Assembly: GCA_944386565.1 (NCBI GenBank)
Contig: CALXBO010000005.1
Span: 1-64,000, forward strand
Length of the DNA: 64,000 bases
Direction: 5' to 3'
Origin: an uncultured Ruthenibacterium sp.
Lineage (GTDB): Bacteria; Bacillota; Clostridia; Oscillospirales; Ruminococcaceae
Shown here: positions 8,300 through 16,225 of the stretch, one piece after another
How the letters are laid out: each line of letters begins with the position of its first letter
Numbering within the stretch: position 1 is the first letter of the stretch
The notes under the pieces: generated by a model
Told to the model about the DNA's origin: nothing
Database searches by the model: none
What the model saw: the letters and a program-made list of their open reading frames with translations, nothing else
Position numbers and translations under genes: made by a program

Positions 8300-9460
8300 T
8301 CAGGCCCGCGGCGCGTCCGGCGTCTCGGGGACGCGGCGTTCGGCGAGACGCTCGCGCACGAACATGCGCGTCAGCGCATACACCACGCTGCACGTGGGAA
8401 CGGCGAACAGCATGCCGACGATGCCCCACAGGCTGCCGCCGAGCGTGACGGCCGTGAGCACCCAGATGGGCGGCAGGCCGACCGAAGAGCCCACGACGCG
8501 CGGATAGATGAGGTTGCCCTCGATCTGCTGCAGCGTCAGCAGGAACACGACGAACCACACGGCCTGGATGGGGTCGACCATCAGGATCATGAACGCGCCC
8601 ACGACCGTGCCGACGATGGCGCCGACGATGGGGATGAGCGCGGAGATGCCCACGAGCGCGCCGATCATCGGCGCGTACGGGAAGCGGAACAGCAGCATGC
8701 CGAGCCACGTCAGCGTGCCGAGGATGCACGCCTCGATGCACTGGCCGGACACGAAGTTCGCGAACGTGCGCGCGGAAAGGCGCAGCACGAAGAACATGCG
8801 CTCACAGAAGGCGCCGGGCAGCACGGCCCGCGCGAGCGACGCGAAATTGCGCTTGAGCTTCTCCTTGCCCAGCAGGATATACAGCGCGAAGATGAACGCC
8901 ACCACGCCGTTCGTCACGCCGCCCACGACGCCCGACACGAGCGAGACGGTGTTGCCCACGAGCACGGAGCCGCTCTCCTTGAGGTACTGGAGCAGCGTCT
9001 CGGCGGTCTTGTTCCAGTCCACCGACAGCGACGCCACCCACTTGTCGAGCGCGGGCATCACGTCCGTGTGCTGGAGCGCGAACTCCTGCAGATCGGCAAA
9101 GAAGCCGGGGATGCCGGACACGAGCACCTGGATGGCGTTGATGAATTCCGGCACGACGAGCGCGAACACCACGGCCAGAACGGCCAGAATGAAACACAGC
9201 GACACCACGATGCCCAGCGGCCGGCGCACGGCGCGCAGCGCGGGGTGTTTCGCGTTCGGGAAGAAGCGGTCCTCAAAGAAGCGCATCGGCACGTTCAGCA
9301 CGAACGCGATGCAGAATCCGAGCAGGAACGGGAAGAAAAGCCCCACCATGTGCGACACAAGCCCGAGCGCGTTGCCGGGGTCCTCCAGCACGCGGTAGAA
9401 CAGGATGCCGCAGCAGGTGAGCGCCAGGAGAAACAAAAACGTCCTTTTGTCGGTGCGCAA
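8300..9460 (-). CDS. AI-2E family transporter (YtvI/YdiK-type permease)
   Basis: 386 residues, about 8 membrane spans, with the typical N-terminal pair of spans (FFPFLLGFCIAFVLNVP, about 40-57), a central amphipathic domain and a C-terminal block with AIVGTVVGAFMILMVDP and EGNLIYPRVVGSSVGLPP. Family members export or import small solutes and are often named after the quorum signal AI-2, though several work as Na+/H+ antiporters; the substrate here is unknown. The start is TTG at 9460, chosen because GGAGG lies 9 nt upstream and no ATG is near. Same strand as its neighbours, with 55 bp to the gene above. Confidence 0.88.
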   Translation of the reverse strand: MRTDKRTFLFLLALTCCGILFYRVLEDPGNALGLVSHMVGLFFPFLLGFCIAFVLNVPMRFFEDRFFPNAKHPALRAVRRPLGIVVSLCFILAVLAVVFALVVPEFINAIQVLVSGIPGFFADLQEFALQHTDVMPALDKWVASLSVDWNKTAETLLQYLKESGSVLVGNTVSLVSGVVGGVTNGVVAFIFALYILLGKEKLKRNFASLARAVLPGAFCERMFFVLRLSARTFANFVSGQCIEACILGTLTWLGMLLFRFPYAPMIGALVGISALIPIVGAIVGTVVGAFMILMVDPIQAVWFVVFLLTLQQIEGNLIYPRVVGSSVGLPPIWVLTAVTLGGSLWGIVGMLFAVPTCSVVYALTRMFVRERLAERRVPETPDAPRA

Positions 9461-9515
9461 TCGAAATACCTCCTTCCCGGGACGGCCGGGAACTCTTTTC
9501 TACTACTATATCACA

Positions 9516-10229
9516 TCACAGCGAAAAACACACGAAAAGAATGCCGTACGCGACGGGCTGATGCAGAAGATAGATCAGCAGCGCGCGGCGCGAGATCCAC
9601 TCGCACGCGCCGATGCGCGGCACGTCCGCGAGCTTCGGCCCGATGATCCGCCACGCGAACAGGCCCGTCCAGAACAGAAACAGCCACGGAATGAGCGGGA
9701 AATAGTCGGCCGAGTAAAAGCCCGGCGGCATGAAACCCGCGAAGAAGAGCCACCGCGCGTTGTAGAGAAAGTCCGGCAGCTCTGTGCCGAAGAACGCGAG
9801 ATGGCCGTGCGGCACGGTGTAGCACACGGCGAACAGCGCCGCCGACACGACCGCGCCCGCGGCCGCGGGGATGCGGTTCAAAGCCGGGCGCAGCAGCGCC
9901 GTCAGAAACGCCGCCGCGCCGAGGAAGTGCAGGATGCCGAACGAGATGCGCTCGGACGGCATGACCGTGTACGTCACGGCCGTGAGCAGAAGCCCGCACC
10001 CGAACACGACGGCCGCGCGGCGGTACGGTTTGCGCGACGACAGGCTCAGCGCGCCCGAGACGAGGATGAACGTCCAGCAGATGGCCTGCTGCCACACGAA
10101 CGACGCGCGCGTTCCCATGAACGCCACCGGCACGCCGAAGATGTACACGACGTCGTACAGCGTGTGGTACGCCACCATGTTCACGACGGCGACGCTTTTC
10201 AGGATGTCGAGGACCGAAGAGCGCTTCAT
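9516..10229 (-). CDS. DUF1624 / heparan-alpha-glucosaminide N-acetyltransferase-like membrane protein
   Basis: 237 residues with about 7 membrane spans. The start RSSVLDILKSVAVVNMVAYH, then WTFILVSGALSL and, near the end, RRALLIYLLHQPVAYG, follow the HGSNAT catalytic-domain (DUF1624) pattern, which includes a conserved membrane histidine in the first span (here His22 of VAYH). Proteins of this group are thought to transfer acetyl groups across the membrane, but bacterial substrates are mostly unknown. Its ATG overlaps the stop of the alanyl-tRNA editing gene by 4 bp (ATGA), showing translational coupling without any obvious functional link. Confidence 0.8.
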   Translation of the reverse strand: MKRSSVLDILKSVAVVNMVAYHTLYDVVYIFGVPVAFMGTRASFVWQQAICWTFILVSGALSLSSRKPYRRAAVVFGCGLLLTAVTYTVMPSERISFGILHFLGAAAFLTALLRPALNRIPAAAGAVVSAALFAVCYTVPHGHLAFFGTELPDFLYNARWLFFAGFMPPGFYSADYFPLIPWLFLFWTGLFAWRIIGPKLADVPRIGACEWISRRALLIYLLHQPVAYGILFVCFSL

Positions 10230-11380
10230 GCGTCAAAGCCCTCCGCGGCGAAGAACGCGCGCGCGGATTCCTCCGTGCACGAGACGCTGCCCTGCGCGAA
10301 CTCGCCGCGTCCGCCGCCCTTTCCGCCGAGCGCGGCGTTCATCCGCGCGGCCAGTTCCGCGGCGCCCGCGCCGCACACGGCGTAGGAGAATCCGTCTCCG
10401 CGGCGGCACAGCACGGCCGCAAGGCCGCAGCGCGCGGCGAGCGACGACGCGAAGCGTCGCACGCTGTCGCCCGAGAGCCCTTCACAGACGCGCAGCGCGG
10501 GCACGTTTTCCCGGCACGTGCGCGCCTCGGCCTCGAAGCGCGCGTTCTCGGCCGCCGCCAGCTGCGCGTGCAGCGCGGCGTTCTCGTCCAGCACGCGGCG
10601 CACCGCGGCGGGGGTCTCGTCCGGTTTCGCGCTCAGCAGCACCGAGATCTCATGCACCGCATCGTGGCGGCGGCGGTAGTCCTCCAGCGCGCGCATGCCG
10701 CACGCAATGGTCACGCGCGTGCCGCCCTTGTAGCTCTGCGCGGAGGTGATCTTGACAAGCCCCACCTCGCCGGTGCGCGCAACGTGCGTGCCGCAGCACG
10801 CGCACACGTCGGCGCTGCCCGCGGTGACGATGCGCACGGGGCCCTCCAGCGCCTTCTTGCTGCGGTAGGAAAGGTGCGAAAGGCGCACCGGGTCGGGCCA
10901 TTCGGCCGTGACGGGCTCGTTGCGCTGGACGATGCCGTTCGCCAGCTCTTCGGCCAGTGCGAGCATCTCGTCCGTCATGGGCAGCGAGAAGTCGATGCGA
11001 ACGCTGTCCTCGCCGATGCCGAAGCCCACGTTCTCGCAGCCGAACTGCTCGTGCGCGATGCCCGACAGAATGTGCTCGCCCGTGTGCTGCTGCATGTGGT
11101 CGAACCGGCGCGTCCAGTCGATGTCGCCCTGCACCGTCTCGCCCACGCGCACCGGAGCGGTGACGGTGTGCCAGATCACGCCGTCCTCCTCGTGCACGTC
11201 CACGACGCGCGCTCCGCCCAGCGCGCCGCGGTCGGCGGGCTGACCGCCGCCCTCGGGATAAAAGGCCGTGGTGGCCAGAGCGGCGCGCAGCACGCCGCCG
11301 TGTTCCTCGCAGGCCAGCACGGTGGAGCAGAAGCTGGCGCAGTATGCGTCGCGTTCATACAGTCGTTCGGTCTTTTCCAC
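10226..11380 (-). CDS. Alanyl-tRNA editing protein (AlaX-type with DHHA1 domain)
   Basis: 384 residues. Hydrolyses mischarged Ser-tRNA(Ala) or Gly-tRNA(Ala) in trans. Visible features: the N-terminal beta-barrel with FYPEGGGQPADRG (40-52), the zinc-binding HTGEH (99-103), the C-terminal metal site CACCGTHVARTGEVG (about residues 190-205), and a DHHA1-like C-terminal domain with GKGGGRGEFAQG. Lacks the aminoacylation domain of AlaRS, so it is the free-standing long AlaX form. Start GTG at 11380 with GGAGGGG upstream. The neighbour at 10229 overlaps it by 4 bp. Confidence 0.92.
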   Translation of the reverse strand: MEKTERLYERDAYCASFCSTVLACEEHGGVLRAALATTAFYPEGGGQPADRGALGGARVVDVHEEDGVIWHTVTAPVRVGETVQGDIDWTRRFDHMQQHTGEHILSGIAHEQFGCENVGFGIGEDSVRIDFSLPMTDEMLALAEELANGIVQRNEPVTAEWPDPVRLSHLSYRSKKALEGPVRIVTAGSADVCACCGTHVARTGEVGLVKITSAQSYKGGTRVTIACGMRALEDYRRRHDAVHEISVLLSAKPDETPAAVRRVLDENAALHAQLAAAENARFEAEARTCRENVPALRVCEGLSGDSVRRFASSLAARCGLAAVLCRRGDGFSYAVCGAGAAELAARMNAALGGKGGGRGEFAQGSVSCTEESARAFFAAEGFDA

Positions 11381-11399
11381 GGAAACCCCTCCACAAAAA

Positions 11400-11549
11400 A
11401 AGAAAAAGTTGATTTCATTGTATCATCCGTTTCCGTCAAAAGCACTAAAAAAAGCGCCAAAAATTTGATATGCGCAGACCTTCTTTTTGTAATATAATTC
11501 AAATGATATACAGTGCGCGCGCGTGCGCGCACGGGAGGAGCGAAAAAAC
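11400..11549 (+). promoter_or_regulatory. Divergent intergenic region between alaX-like gene and malQ
   Basis: AT-rich region. TTGATA (11466-11471) lies 17 bp before a TGTAAT, and a TATAAT lies just beyond it, pointing toward malQ. Exact promoter assignment is uncertain because no element has both boxes at consensus. GGGAGGAG at 11533-11540 is the malQ ribosome binding site. Confidence 0.4.
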
Positions 11550-13043
11550 ATGGTATTTGAACAGCGTCAGTGCGGCGTGCTGATGCCGGTGGCGAGCCTT
11601 GCGGGGCCCTACGGCATCGGCTCGCTGGGCAAATCCGCGGCGCGTTTTGTCGATTTTCTCAGCCGCGCGGGGCAGAGCGTGTGGCAGATTCTGCCGCTCT
11701 CGCCCACGAGCTTCGGGGACAGCCCGTACCAGAGCCCGTCGGCGTTCGCGGGCAACCCGTATTTCATCGACCTCGACACGCTGCGCCGTGAGGGGCTGCT
11801 GAAAAAGGGCGAGTATGAGAACGAGGCGTACGGCGCAAACCCGCGCCGCGTGGACTACGCCGCGCTGTACGAGACGCGCTACAAGGTGCTGCGCACGGCG
11901 TTCGAGCGCTTTTCGGCGTGGTATCCCGACGACTACTACCGCTTCTGCTGGGAAAACCGCGACTGGATCGAGGACTACGCGCTGTTCATGACGGCGAAGG
12001 GGCTCAACGGCGGCAGGGCCTACCTCGAGTGGGAGGACGAGGGCCTGCGCCTGCACAAGAAGGAGGCACTCGACCGCCTGTACGCCGAGCACGAAAAGGA
12101 AGTGCACTTCTGGAAATTTCTGCAGTATGAATTTACGCGCCAGTGGGACGCGCTGCACGCGTACGCGAAGTCAAAGGGTGTGTCCATCCTCGGTGACATC
12201 CCCATCTACGTCTCGGCGGATTCCGCCGACGTGTGGGCGAACCGCGAGCTGTTCCTGCTTGACGAAAACGGCGTGCCGAAGGACGTCGCGGGATGCCCGC
12301 CGGACTATTTCTCGCCCGACGGCCAGCTGTGGGGCAACCCGCTCTACGCGTGGGACGTGCACGAAAAGACGAAATTCGCGTGGTGGGTGCGCCGCATCCG
12401 CTTCGCGCTCGCGCAGTTCGACAGCCTTCGCATCGACCACTTCCGCGGCTTTGACACGTACTACGCCATCCCCTACGGCAGCGTGAACGCCGTGACGGGC
12501 GAGTGGCGGCACGGGCCGGGCATGAAGCTGTTCAGCGAGGTGCGCCGCCAGCTCGGCGACGTGCCCATCGTGGCCGAGGACCTCGGCGATCTGTGCGACA
12601 GCGTGTACGCGCTCTTGCGCGACAGCGGATTCCCCGGCATGAAAGTGCTGCAGTTCGCATTCGACGCGCCGGGCGAGAGCGAGTATCAGCCGCACACGTA
12701 TCCGCGCAACTGCGTGGCCTACACCGGCACGCACGACAACAACACGACGCTCGGGTGGTGGCGCTCGGCGCCCCCGGCGACGAAGCGCCGCGCGGCGGAA
12801 TACCTCGGCCTGAACGAAAAAGAGGGGTTCGCCGAGGGCATGATGCGCGGCGCGCTGCAAAGCCCTGCTCTGTGGTGCATCCTGCCGATGCAGGACTGGC
12901 TCGGCACGGGAGCACGCGGGCGCATCAACACACCGTCCACGCTCGGCGGGACGAACTGGACGTGGCGCGTTCTGGATGAGGAACTCACAGCGGCGCTCGA
13001 AAAGCGGATGCGCACGACGTGCGCGCGCTACGGGCGGCACTGA
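11550..13043 (+). CDS. malQ: 4-alpha-glucanotransferase (amylomaltase)
   Basis: 497 residues, the usual length for GH77. Transfers alpha-1,4-glucan segments between maltooligosaccharides and releases glucose, in cytoplasmic glycogen or maltodextrin metabolism. Motifs: GPYGIGSLG near the start, LPLSPTSFGDSPYQSPSAF, the nucleophile region SLRIDHFRGFD, the acid/base region IVAEDLGDL, and TGTHDNNTTLGWW near residue 400. ATG at 11550 is preferred because GGGAGGAG sits 9 nt upstream; an earlier in-frame ATG lacks a site. No maltose transporter or glycogen gene is next to it, so it probably works with genes elsewhere. Confidence 0.97.
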   Translation: MVFEQRQCGVLMPVASLAGPYGIGSLGKSAARFVDFLSRAGQSVWQILPLSPTSFGDSPYQSPSAFAGNPYFIDLDTLRREGLLKKGEYENEAYGANPRRVDYAALYETRYKVLRTAFERFSAWYPDDYYRFCWENRDWIEDYALFMTAKGLNGGRAYLEWEDEGLRLHKKEALDRLYAEHEKEVHFWKFLQYEFTRQWDALHAYAKSKGVSILGDIPIYVSADSADVWANRELFLLDENGVPKDVAGCPPDYFSPDGQLWGNPLYAWDVHEKTKFAWWVRRIRFALAQFDSLRIDHFRGFDTYYAIPYGSVNAVTGEWRHGPGMKLFSEVRRQLGDVPIVAEDLGDLCDSVYALLRDSGFPGMKVLQFAFDAPGESEYQPHTYPRNCVAYTGTHDNNTTLGWWRSAPPATKRRAAEYLGLNEKEGFAEGMMRGALQSPALWCILPMQDWLGTGARGRINTPSTLGGTNWTWRVLDEELTAALEKRMRTTCARYGRH

Positions 13044-13065
13044 ATTTCAGAGGAGGGATTTTGTG

Positions 13066-14028
13066 ATGAACAATCGAATTCGGCAGAGCTATGAGGGCGC
13101 GGCCGCGGCAACGGGGCTGCAGCTGGACGAAGCGGGCGGCGTTGTGTACGGCAACCGCGGCGGATATGAGATGATCCTGTATCCGGCGAACGCCAATTAC
13201 CCGTACATGCTGACGATCGAGGTCTCCGTGCAGCGGCAGGCGGGCCCGCTCACGAAGGACGAGGCCAAATCGCTGCGCCGCGCGGCCAAACCGATCGCGC
13301 GCGCCGCGCAGAACGGGCGCGTCGTCCGCGTGCAGCTCAAAAACCAGGCAAACCCGCGCAAGTTCGCGGAAAACGTCGCGGCGGCGGTGACGGCGCTCGA
13401 GACGTTTTTGCACGAGCAGGGATTCTTCAACGTGTGCCGCGCGTGCGGCAAGCCCGGCCCGGCGGTCTCCTGCATCGTCTCGGGCGCGCCGATGCATCTG
13501 TGTGAGGACTGCTACCGCCAGATCGAGCAGAACAAGACCCTCGAGCAGGCGCACAAAGAGCAGAAGAAGGACAACGTCGCGGCCGGAGCCGTCGGCGCGT
13601 TTGCCGGCTCGCTCGCGGGCGTGGTGTGCATCATCCTGCTGAGCCGTCTGGGTTACGTGGCGGCGCTGTCGGGCGTGATCATGGCTGTGTGCGCGCTCAA
13701 GGGCTATGAGCTTCTGGGCGGCAAGCTCACGAAGAAAGGCATCGTCATTTCGATCGCCGTGATGGTCGTCATGACCTACCTCGGCGACCGCGCGGACTGG
13801 GCCATCGTTGCGATGAGCAGCCTCGGCCTCGACTTTTTCAACGCGTTCCGCCTGATCCCGGATTTTCTGAGCGAGGGCATGATCGACGCAGGCTCCTACT
13901 GGGGCAACCTCGCGCTGCTGTATGTGTTCGTGCTCTTGGGCGCGGTTCCCACCGTCATGAACGCCGTGCGCGCCAAACGCGCCGAGAACCTCACGTTCCG
14001 TCTGGGCAGCGGCGCTGTGACGCGCTGA
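13066..14028 (+). CDS. Membrane protein with Cys4 zinc-ribbon-like motif, unknown function
   Basis: 320 residues. Residues about 1-120 form a soluble domain. A likely zinc knuckle follows near 124-150: CRACGK, then, after about 22 residues, CEDCY. A charged linker (EQAHKEQKKDN) leads to four membrane segments from about residue 180 to 310. I do not recognise the family. AGGAGGG lies about 9 nt before the ATG at 13066; a GTG one codon earlier is also possible. It starts 22 bp after malQ and ends at a strong terminator, so the two may share a transcript. Function not inferable from context. Confidence 0.75.
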   Translation: MNNRIRQSYEGAAAATGLQLDEAGGVVYGNRGGYEMILYPANANYPYMLTIEVSVQRQAGPLTKDEAKSLRRAAKPIARAAQNGRVVRVQLKNQANPRKFAENVAAAVTALETFLHEQGFFNVCRACGKPGPAVSCIVSGAPMHLCEDCYRQIEQNKTLEQAHKEQKKDNVAAGAVGAFAGSLAGVVCIILLSRLGYVAALSGVIMAVCALKGYELLGGKLTKKGIVISIAVMVVMTYLGDRADWAIVAMSSLGLDFFNAFRLIPDFLSEGMIDAGSYWGNLALLYVFVLLGAVPTVMNAVRAKRAENLTFRLGSGAVTR

Positions 14029-14047
14029 GCATCTCCGCTTTTCAAAC

Positions 14048-14099
14048 AAAAAAGGGCCGGGTTTCCGCACATTGCGGAAACCCGGCCCTTTTCTTTTCC
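14048..14099. terminator. Strong bidirectional terminator at the left edge of the prophage-like element
   Basis: Perfect 15-bp stem (14056-14070 with 14076-14090), loop ACATT, flanked by A-rich sequence on one side and TTTTCTTTT on the other. It ends both the plus-strand gene at 14028 and the minus-strand phage operon ending at 14103. Confidence 0.9.
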
Positions 14100-14102
14100 G
14101 GC

Positions 14103-14915
14103 TCAGCCGAGCATGGATTTCTGAAGCGCGAGCAGCTGGCTGAGGTAGTCGTTCGAGATTCCGAACTGCGCTTCGTAGTTTCGCGTCGCGGCGCTCGTGA
14201 CGAGGTTCGCCAGCTCGTTCTCGAGCTCGGTGCGGTACTGCAGCCGCTTTGCCTCGAGCTCGGCCATGCGGTCGTTGTACGCCTGCAGCGCCGAGGACTT
14301 GCTCGAGTCGAACTGCACGAGCAGGTCGGCGAGGTTCTGCGCGCGGTCGCGCACGATCGCGTTGCGGTTCGTGCCGTAGGTGTTGTACACCGACGCCGCG
14401 GCCGACTCGCTCGCGCCGCCCGAGAGCCCCTGCGCCGAGAGCTGCTGCGCGAGGTCGCGCTTCGACATCATGTAGTTGATGTACGCCTGCTGCAGACTGT
14501 CGCCCGCCTCGGCCGAGATCTTTCCGGCGGACGCGTCGTAGTTTGCCTGCAGGGTGTTCAGCGCGGCGTCGTAATTCGACTTCGCGCTCTGCGACACCGC
14601 GCCGTACGCTCCGTCGAGCGCCTGCATGCCGCGGTCGTACGCCTGCTGCGCCGCCTCGCGCTGCTTGCGCTCGGCCTCGGCGGCCGCGGCCTGCTGCTGG
14701 GCATAGATGGCGTTCATCGCGTCGATCATCGCCTGATACGCGCCGTCCGACGTGCCGGATGATTTCTTCGACGACCCGGACGAAGACCCCTTTTTCTTTG
14801 TCTCCTCCTCGCGCGGTGCGACGCCGCCGTACAGCCAGTCGTTGTAGCGGTCGGCGCTGGAGTAATAGGGCTTGTCCGGGTCGGTGTAGGACCCGTACTC
14901 TCCGTGTTTCGCCAT
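14103..14915 (-). CDS. Phage coiled-coil protein, probable virion or ejection protein
   Basis: 270 residues. A Tyr/Asp-rich head (SYTDPDKPYYSSADRYNDWL), a Lys/Ser linker near 40-58, then a long Ala/Gln/Glu-rich helical region (about 60-190) and a second helical block to the end. No membrane segment or enzyme motif. It is the last gene of the late operon, 12 bp after the holin-type gene, with AAAGGAG before the ATG. Podoviruses often encode Ala/Gln-rich internal or tail-needle proteins near the tail genes, so a virion role is the most likely reading, but I recognise no specific family. Confidence 0.65.
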   Translation of the reverse strand: MAKHGEYGSYTDPDKPYYSSADRYNDWLYGGVAPREEETKKKGSSSGSSKKSSGTSDGAYQAMIDAMNAIYAQQQAAAAEAERKQREAAQQAYDRGMQALDGAYGAVSQSAKSNYDAALNTLQANYDASAGKISAEAGDSLQQAYINYMMSKRDLAQQLSAQGLSGGASESAAASVYNTYGTNRNAIVRDRAQNLADLLVQFDSSKSSALQAYNDRMAELEAKRLQYRTELENELANLVTSAATRNYEAQFGISNDYLSQLLALQKSMLG

Positions 14916-14927
14916 AGCGTTCTCCTT

Positions 14928-15263
14928 TCATCTGCGGATGATGTAATCTCTCAATTCTTTCTTGGCCGCGCGGATGCCCTCCGCGTCGCCGGGCGCGGCG
15001 GTCTTTTCGGCGGCCTCGAGCAGGCAGAAGATGCCGTTGCACAAAAGCCGGCTTGTCTCCTCCGCCTCCACGATGCGGCGCAGGTCGCTGTCCTCGTGGC
15101 GCTCGAGCCGCGTGATGCGCGCCTCGTGTTCATCGAGCCGCACGTCGAGCCGCTTTGCCGCCTTCGTGACGGGCGAGAACAGGCTCCTTGCCTTCTCGCC
15201 CGCCGTCACGAGCGTGATGAGCCCCGCGCACACGCCCAGCAGCCACTGCAGCGCCTCGCTCAT
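14928..15263 (-). CDS. Phage membrane-anchored protein, XhlA/holin-accessory-like
   Basis: 111 residues: an N-terminal membrane segment (about 5-25, LQWLLGVCAGLITLVTAG), a coiled coil rich in Arg/Glu (about 35-75), a short hydrophobic patch (LLCNGIFCLLEAA) and a basic tail. The build resembles small lysis-cassette proteins that assist a holin (XhlA or Rz-like), though the orientation (membrane segment first) also fits other accessory proteins. It lies 12 bp after the phiLC3 holin gene in the same operon. Confidence 0.6.
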   Translation of the reverse strand: MSEALQWLLGVCAGLITLVTAGEKARSLFSPVTKAAKRLDVRLDEHEARITRLERHEDSDLRRIVEAEETSRLLCNGIFCLLEAAEKTAAPGDAEGIRAAKKELRDYIIRR

Positions 15264-15275
15264 CGGCGTCCCTCC

Positions 15276-15533
15276 TCACTGGGGCGTCGTATACGTCAGC
15301 GCGCGCTTCGAGTCGGACACGCCGGACGTCGTGGGGTCCACGAGGACGCCCAGCACCGCCACGGCCACGCTGCCGAGCAGAAACGGGTTTGTCACGAGCG
15401 AGCGCGCCGCGTCCGCCACGGCCTGCCAGCTCGTGAGCATCTCGGGCGAAACGCCCATCGCCGTGAGCACAACGCCCGCGAGCCCCACCCAGAACCACGG
15501 GTTTTTCGCGCGCACTCCGAGATTGAGCTTCAT
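15276..15533 (-). CDS. Phage holin, phiLC3 family
   Basis: 85 residues matching the phiLC3 holin layout: a basic N-terminus with RAKNPWFWVGL, two membrane segments (about 13-30 and 50-66), and the diagnostic C-terminus VLVDPTTSGVSDSKRALTY. Holins form the membrane lesion that lets the endolysin reach the wall. It is encoded only 3 bp after the M23 lysin gene, forming a two-gene lysis cassette. Length is typical (about 75-90). Confidence 0.92.
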   Translation of the reverse strand: MKLNLGVRAKNPWFWVGLAGVVLTAMGVSPEMLTSWQAVADAARSLVTNPFLLGSVAVAVLGVLVDPTTSGVSDSKRALTYTTPQ

Positions 15534-15536
15534 GCG

Positions 15537-16220
15537 TCACACCTCCTCAATGGAAAGATACGTGCCGGCGTCGTCCGAAATGCACGCCCAGCCGCCGGAC
15601 GTCCCCTCCGTGAGCACGAATGCCCAGCCGTTTCGCGTCTGCACGAGCGGATAGCTCTTCCCCTTCTCGAGATAACAGATGGCGTAGTTGCAGTTCGAAT
15701 CGTCCGCGGCCGGGTACGGCCGCAGGCGCAGGCCGCTGACGAGCGGCGTCGCCGTGTACTGCGCGCCCGCCGTCTGCTCGCCCGCGCCGTACACGCCCGC
15801 TTTGTTCGCGCAGCCGGAGACGGCGGACGGGTCGATGGCCGTTTTGCCGTCCGGTTTGCGGCGCTCGTAGTGCGTGTGCTTGTAGCCGCCCGCGGCGTTG
15901 CCGGTGCTGCCCATGATGCCGATCACGTCGCCCGCCTTGACCGTCTGCCCCGCCACGACGGCGCGGCTGTCGAGATGCGCGTAGATGTCCTGCTCGCCGC
16001 ACTCGGTCCGGATGGTGACATAGTTGCCCCACTCCCACGTGAGGTTTGAGTGGTCTGTCACGATACGGCTGCGGATGACCTTGCCGCCGCGCAGCGCGCG
16101 CACGCGCACGTCGTCGAGGCCCACGATGTCCTGCCCGCCGTGCCACGTCGCGCCGCCGCCGCGCGTGTACCCGTAGCACCCGTAGGCGTACGGGATCTGA
16201 TTGCGTCCCTTGAAAATCAT
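15537..16220 (-). CDS. Phage endolysin, M23-family peptidase with C-terminal SH3-like domain
   Basis: 227 residues. LytM/M23 zinc metallopeptidase fold: WHGGQD (His27 and Asp31 of the HxxxD site), IYAHLDS and KHTHYE (HxH), which together form the metal and catalytic set. After a linker at about 140 the rest (LRLRPYPAADD, YPLVQTRNGWAFV, GGWACI) looks like a bacterial SH3 wall-binding domain. It would cut peptidoglycan cross-bridges. There is no signal peptide, as expected for a holin-dependent lysin. AAGGGGTGAG precedes the ATG. It follows the tail-hub gene by 5 bp. Confidence 0.9.
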   Translation of the reverse strand: MIFKGRNQIPYAYGCYGYTRGGGATWHGGQDIVGLDDVRVRALRGGKVIRSRIVTDHSNLTWEWGNYVTIRTECGEQDIYAHLDSRAVVAGQTVKAGDVIGIMGSTGNAAGGYKHTHYERRKPDGKTAIDPSAVSGCANKAGVYGAGEQTAGAQYTATPLVSGLRLRPYPAADDSNCNYAICYLEKGKSYPLVQTRNGWAFVLTEGTSGGWACISDDAGTYLSIEEV

Positions 16221-16225
16221 ACTTC

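Noticed and set aside
5782..8448. Long plus-strand frame opposite the MBOAT/SGNH genes
   Set aside because: Antisense shadow with biased composition and no motif.
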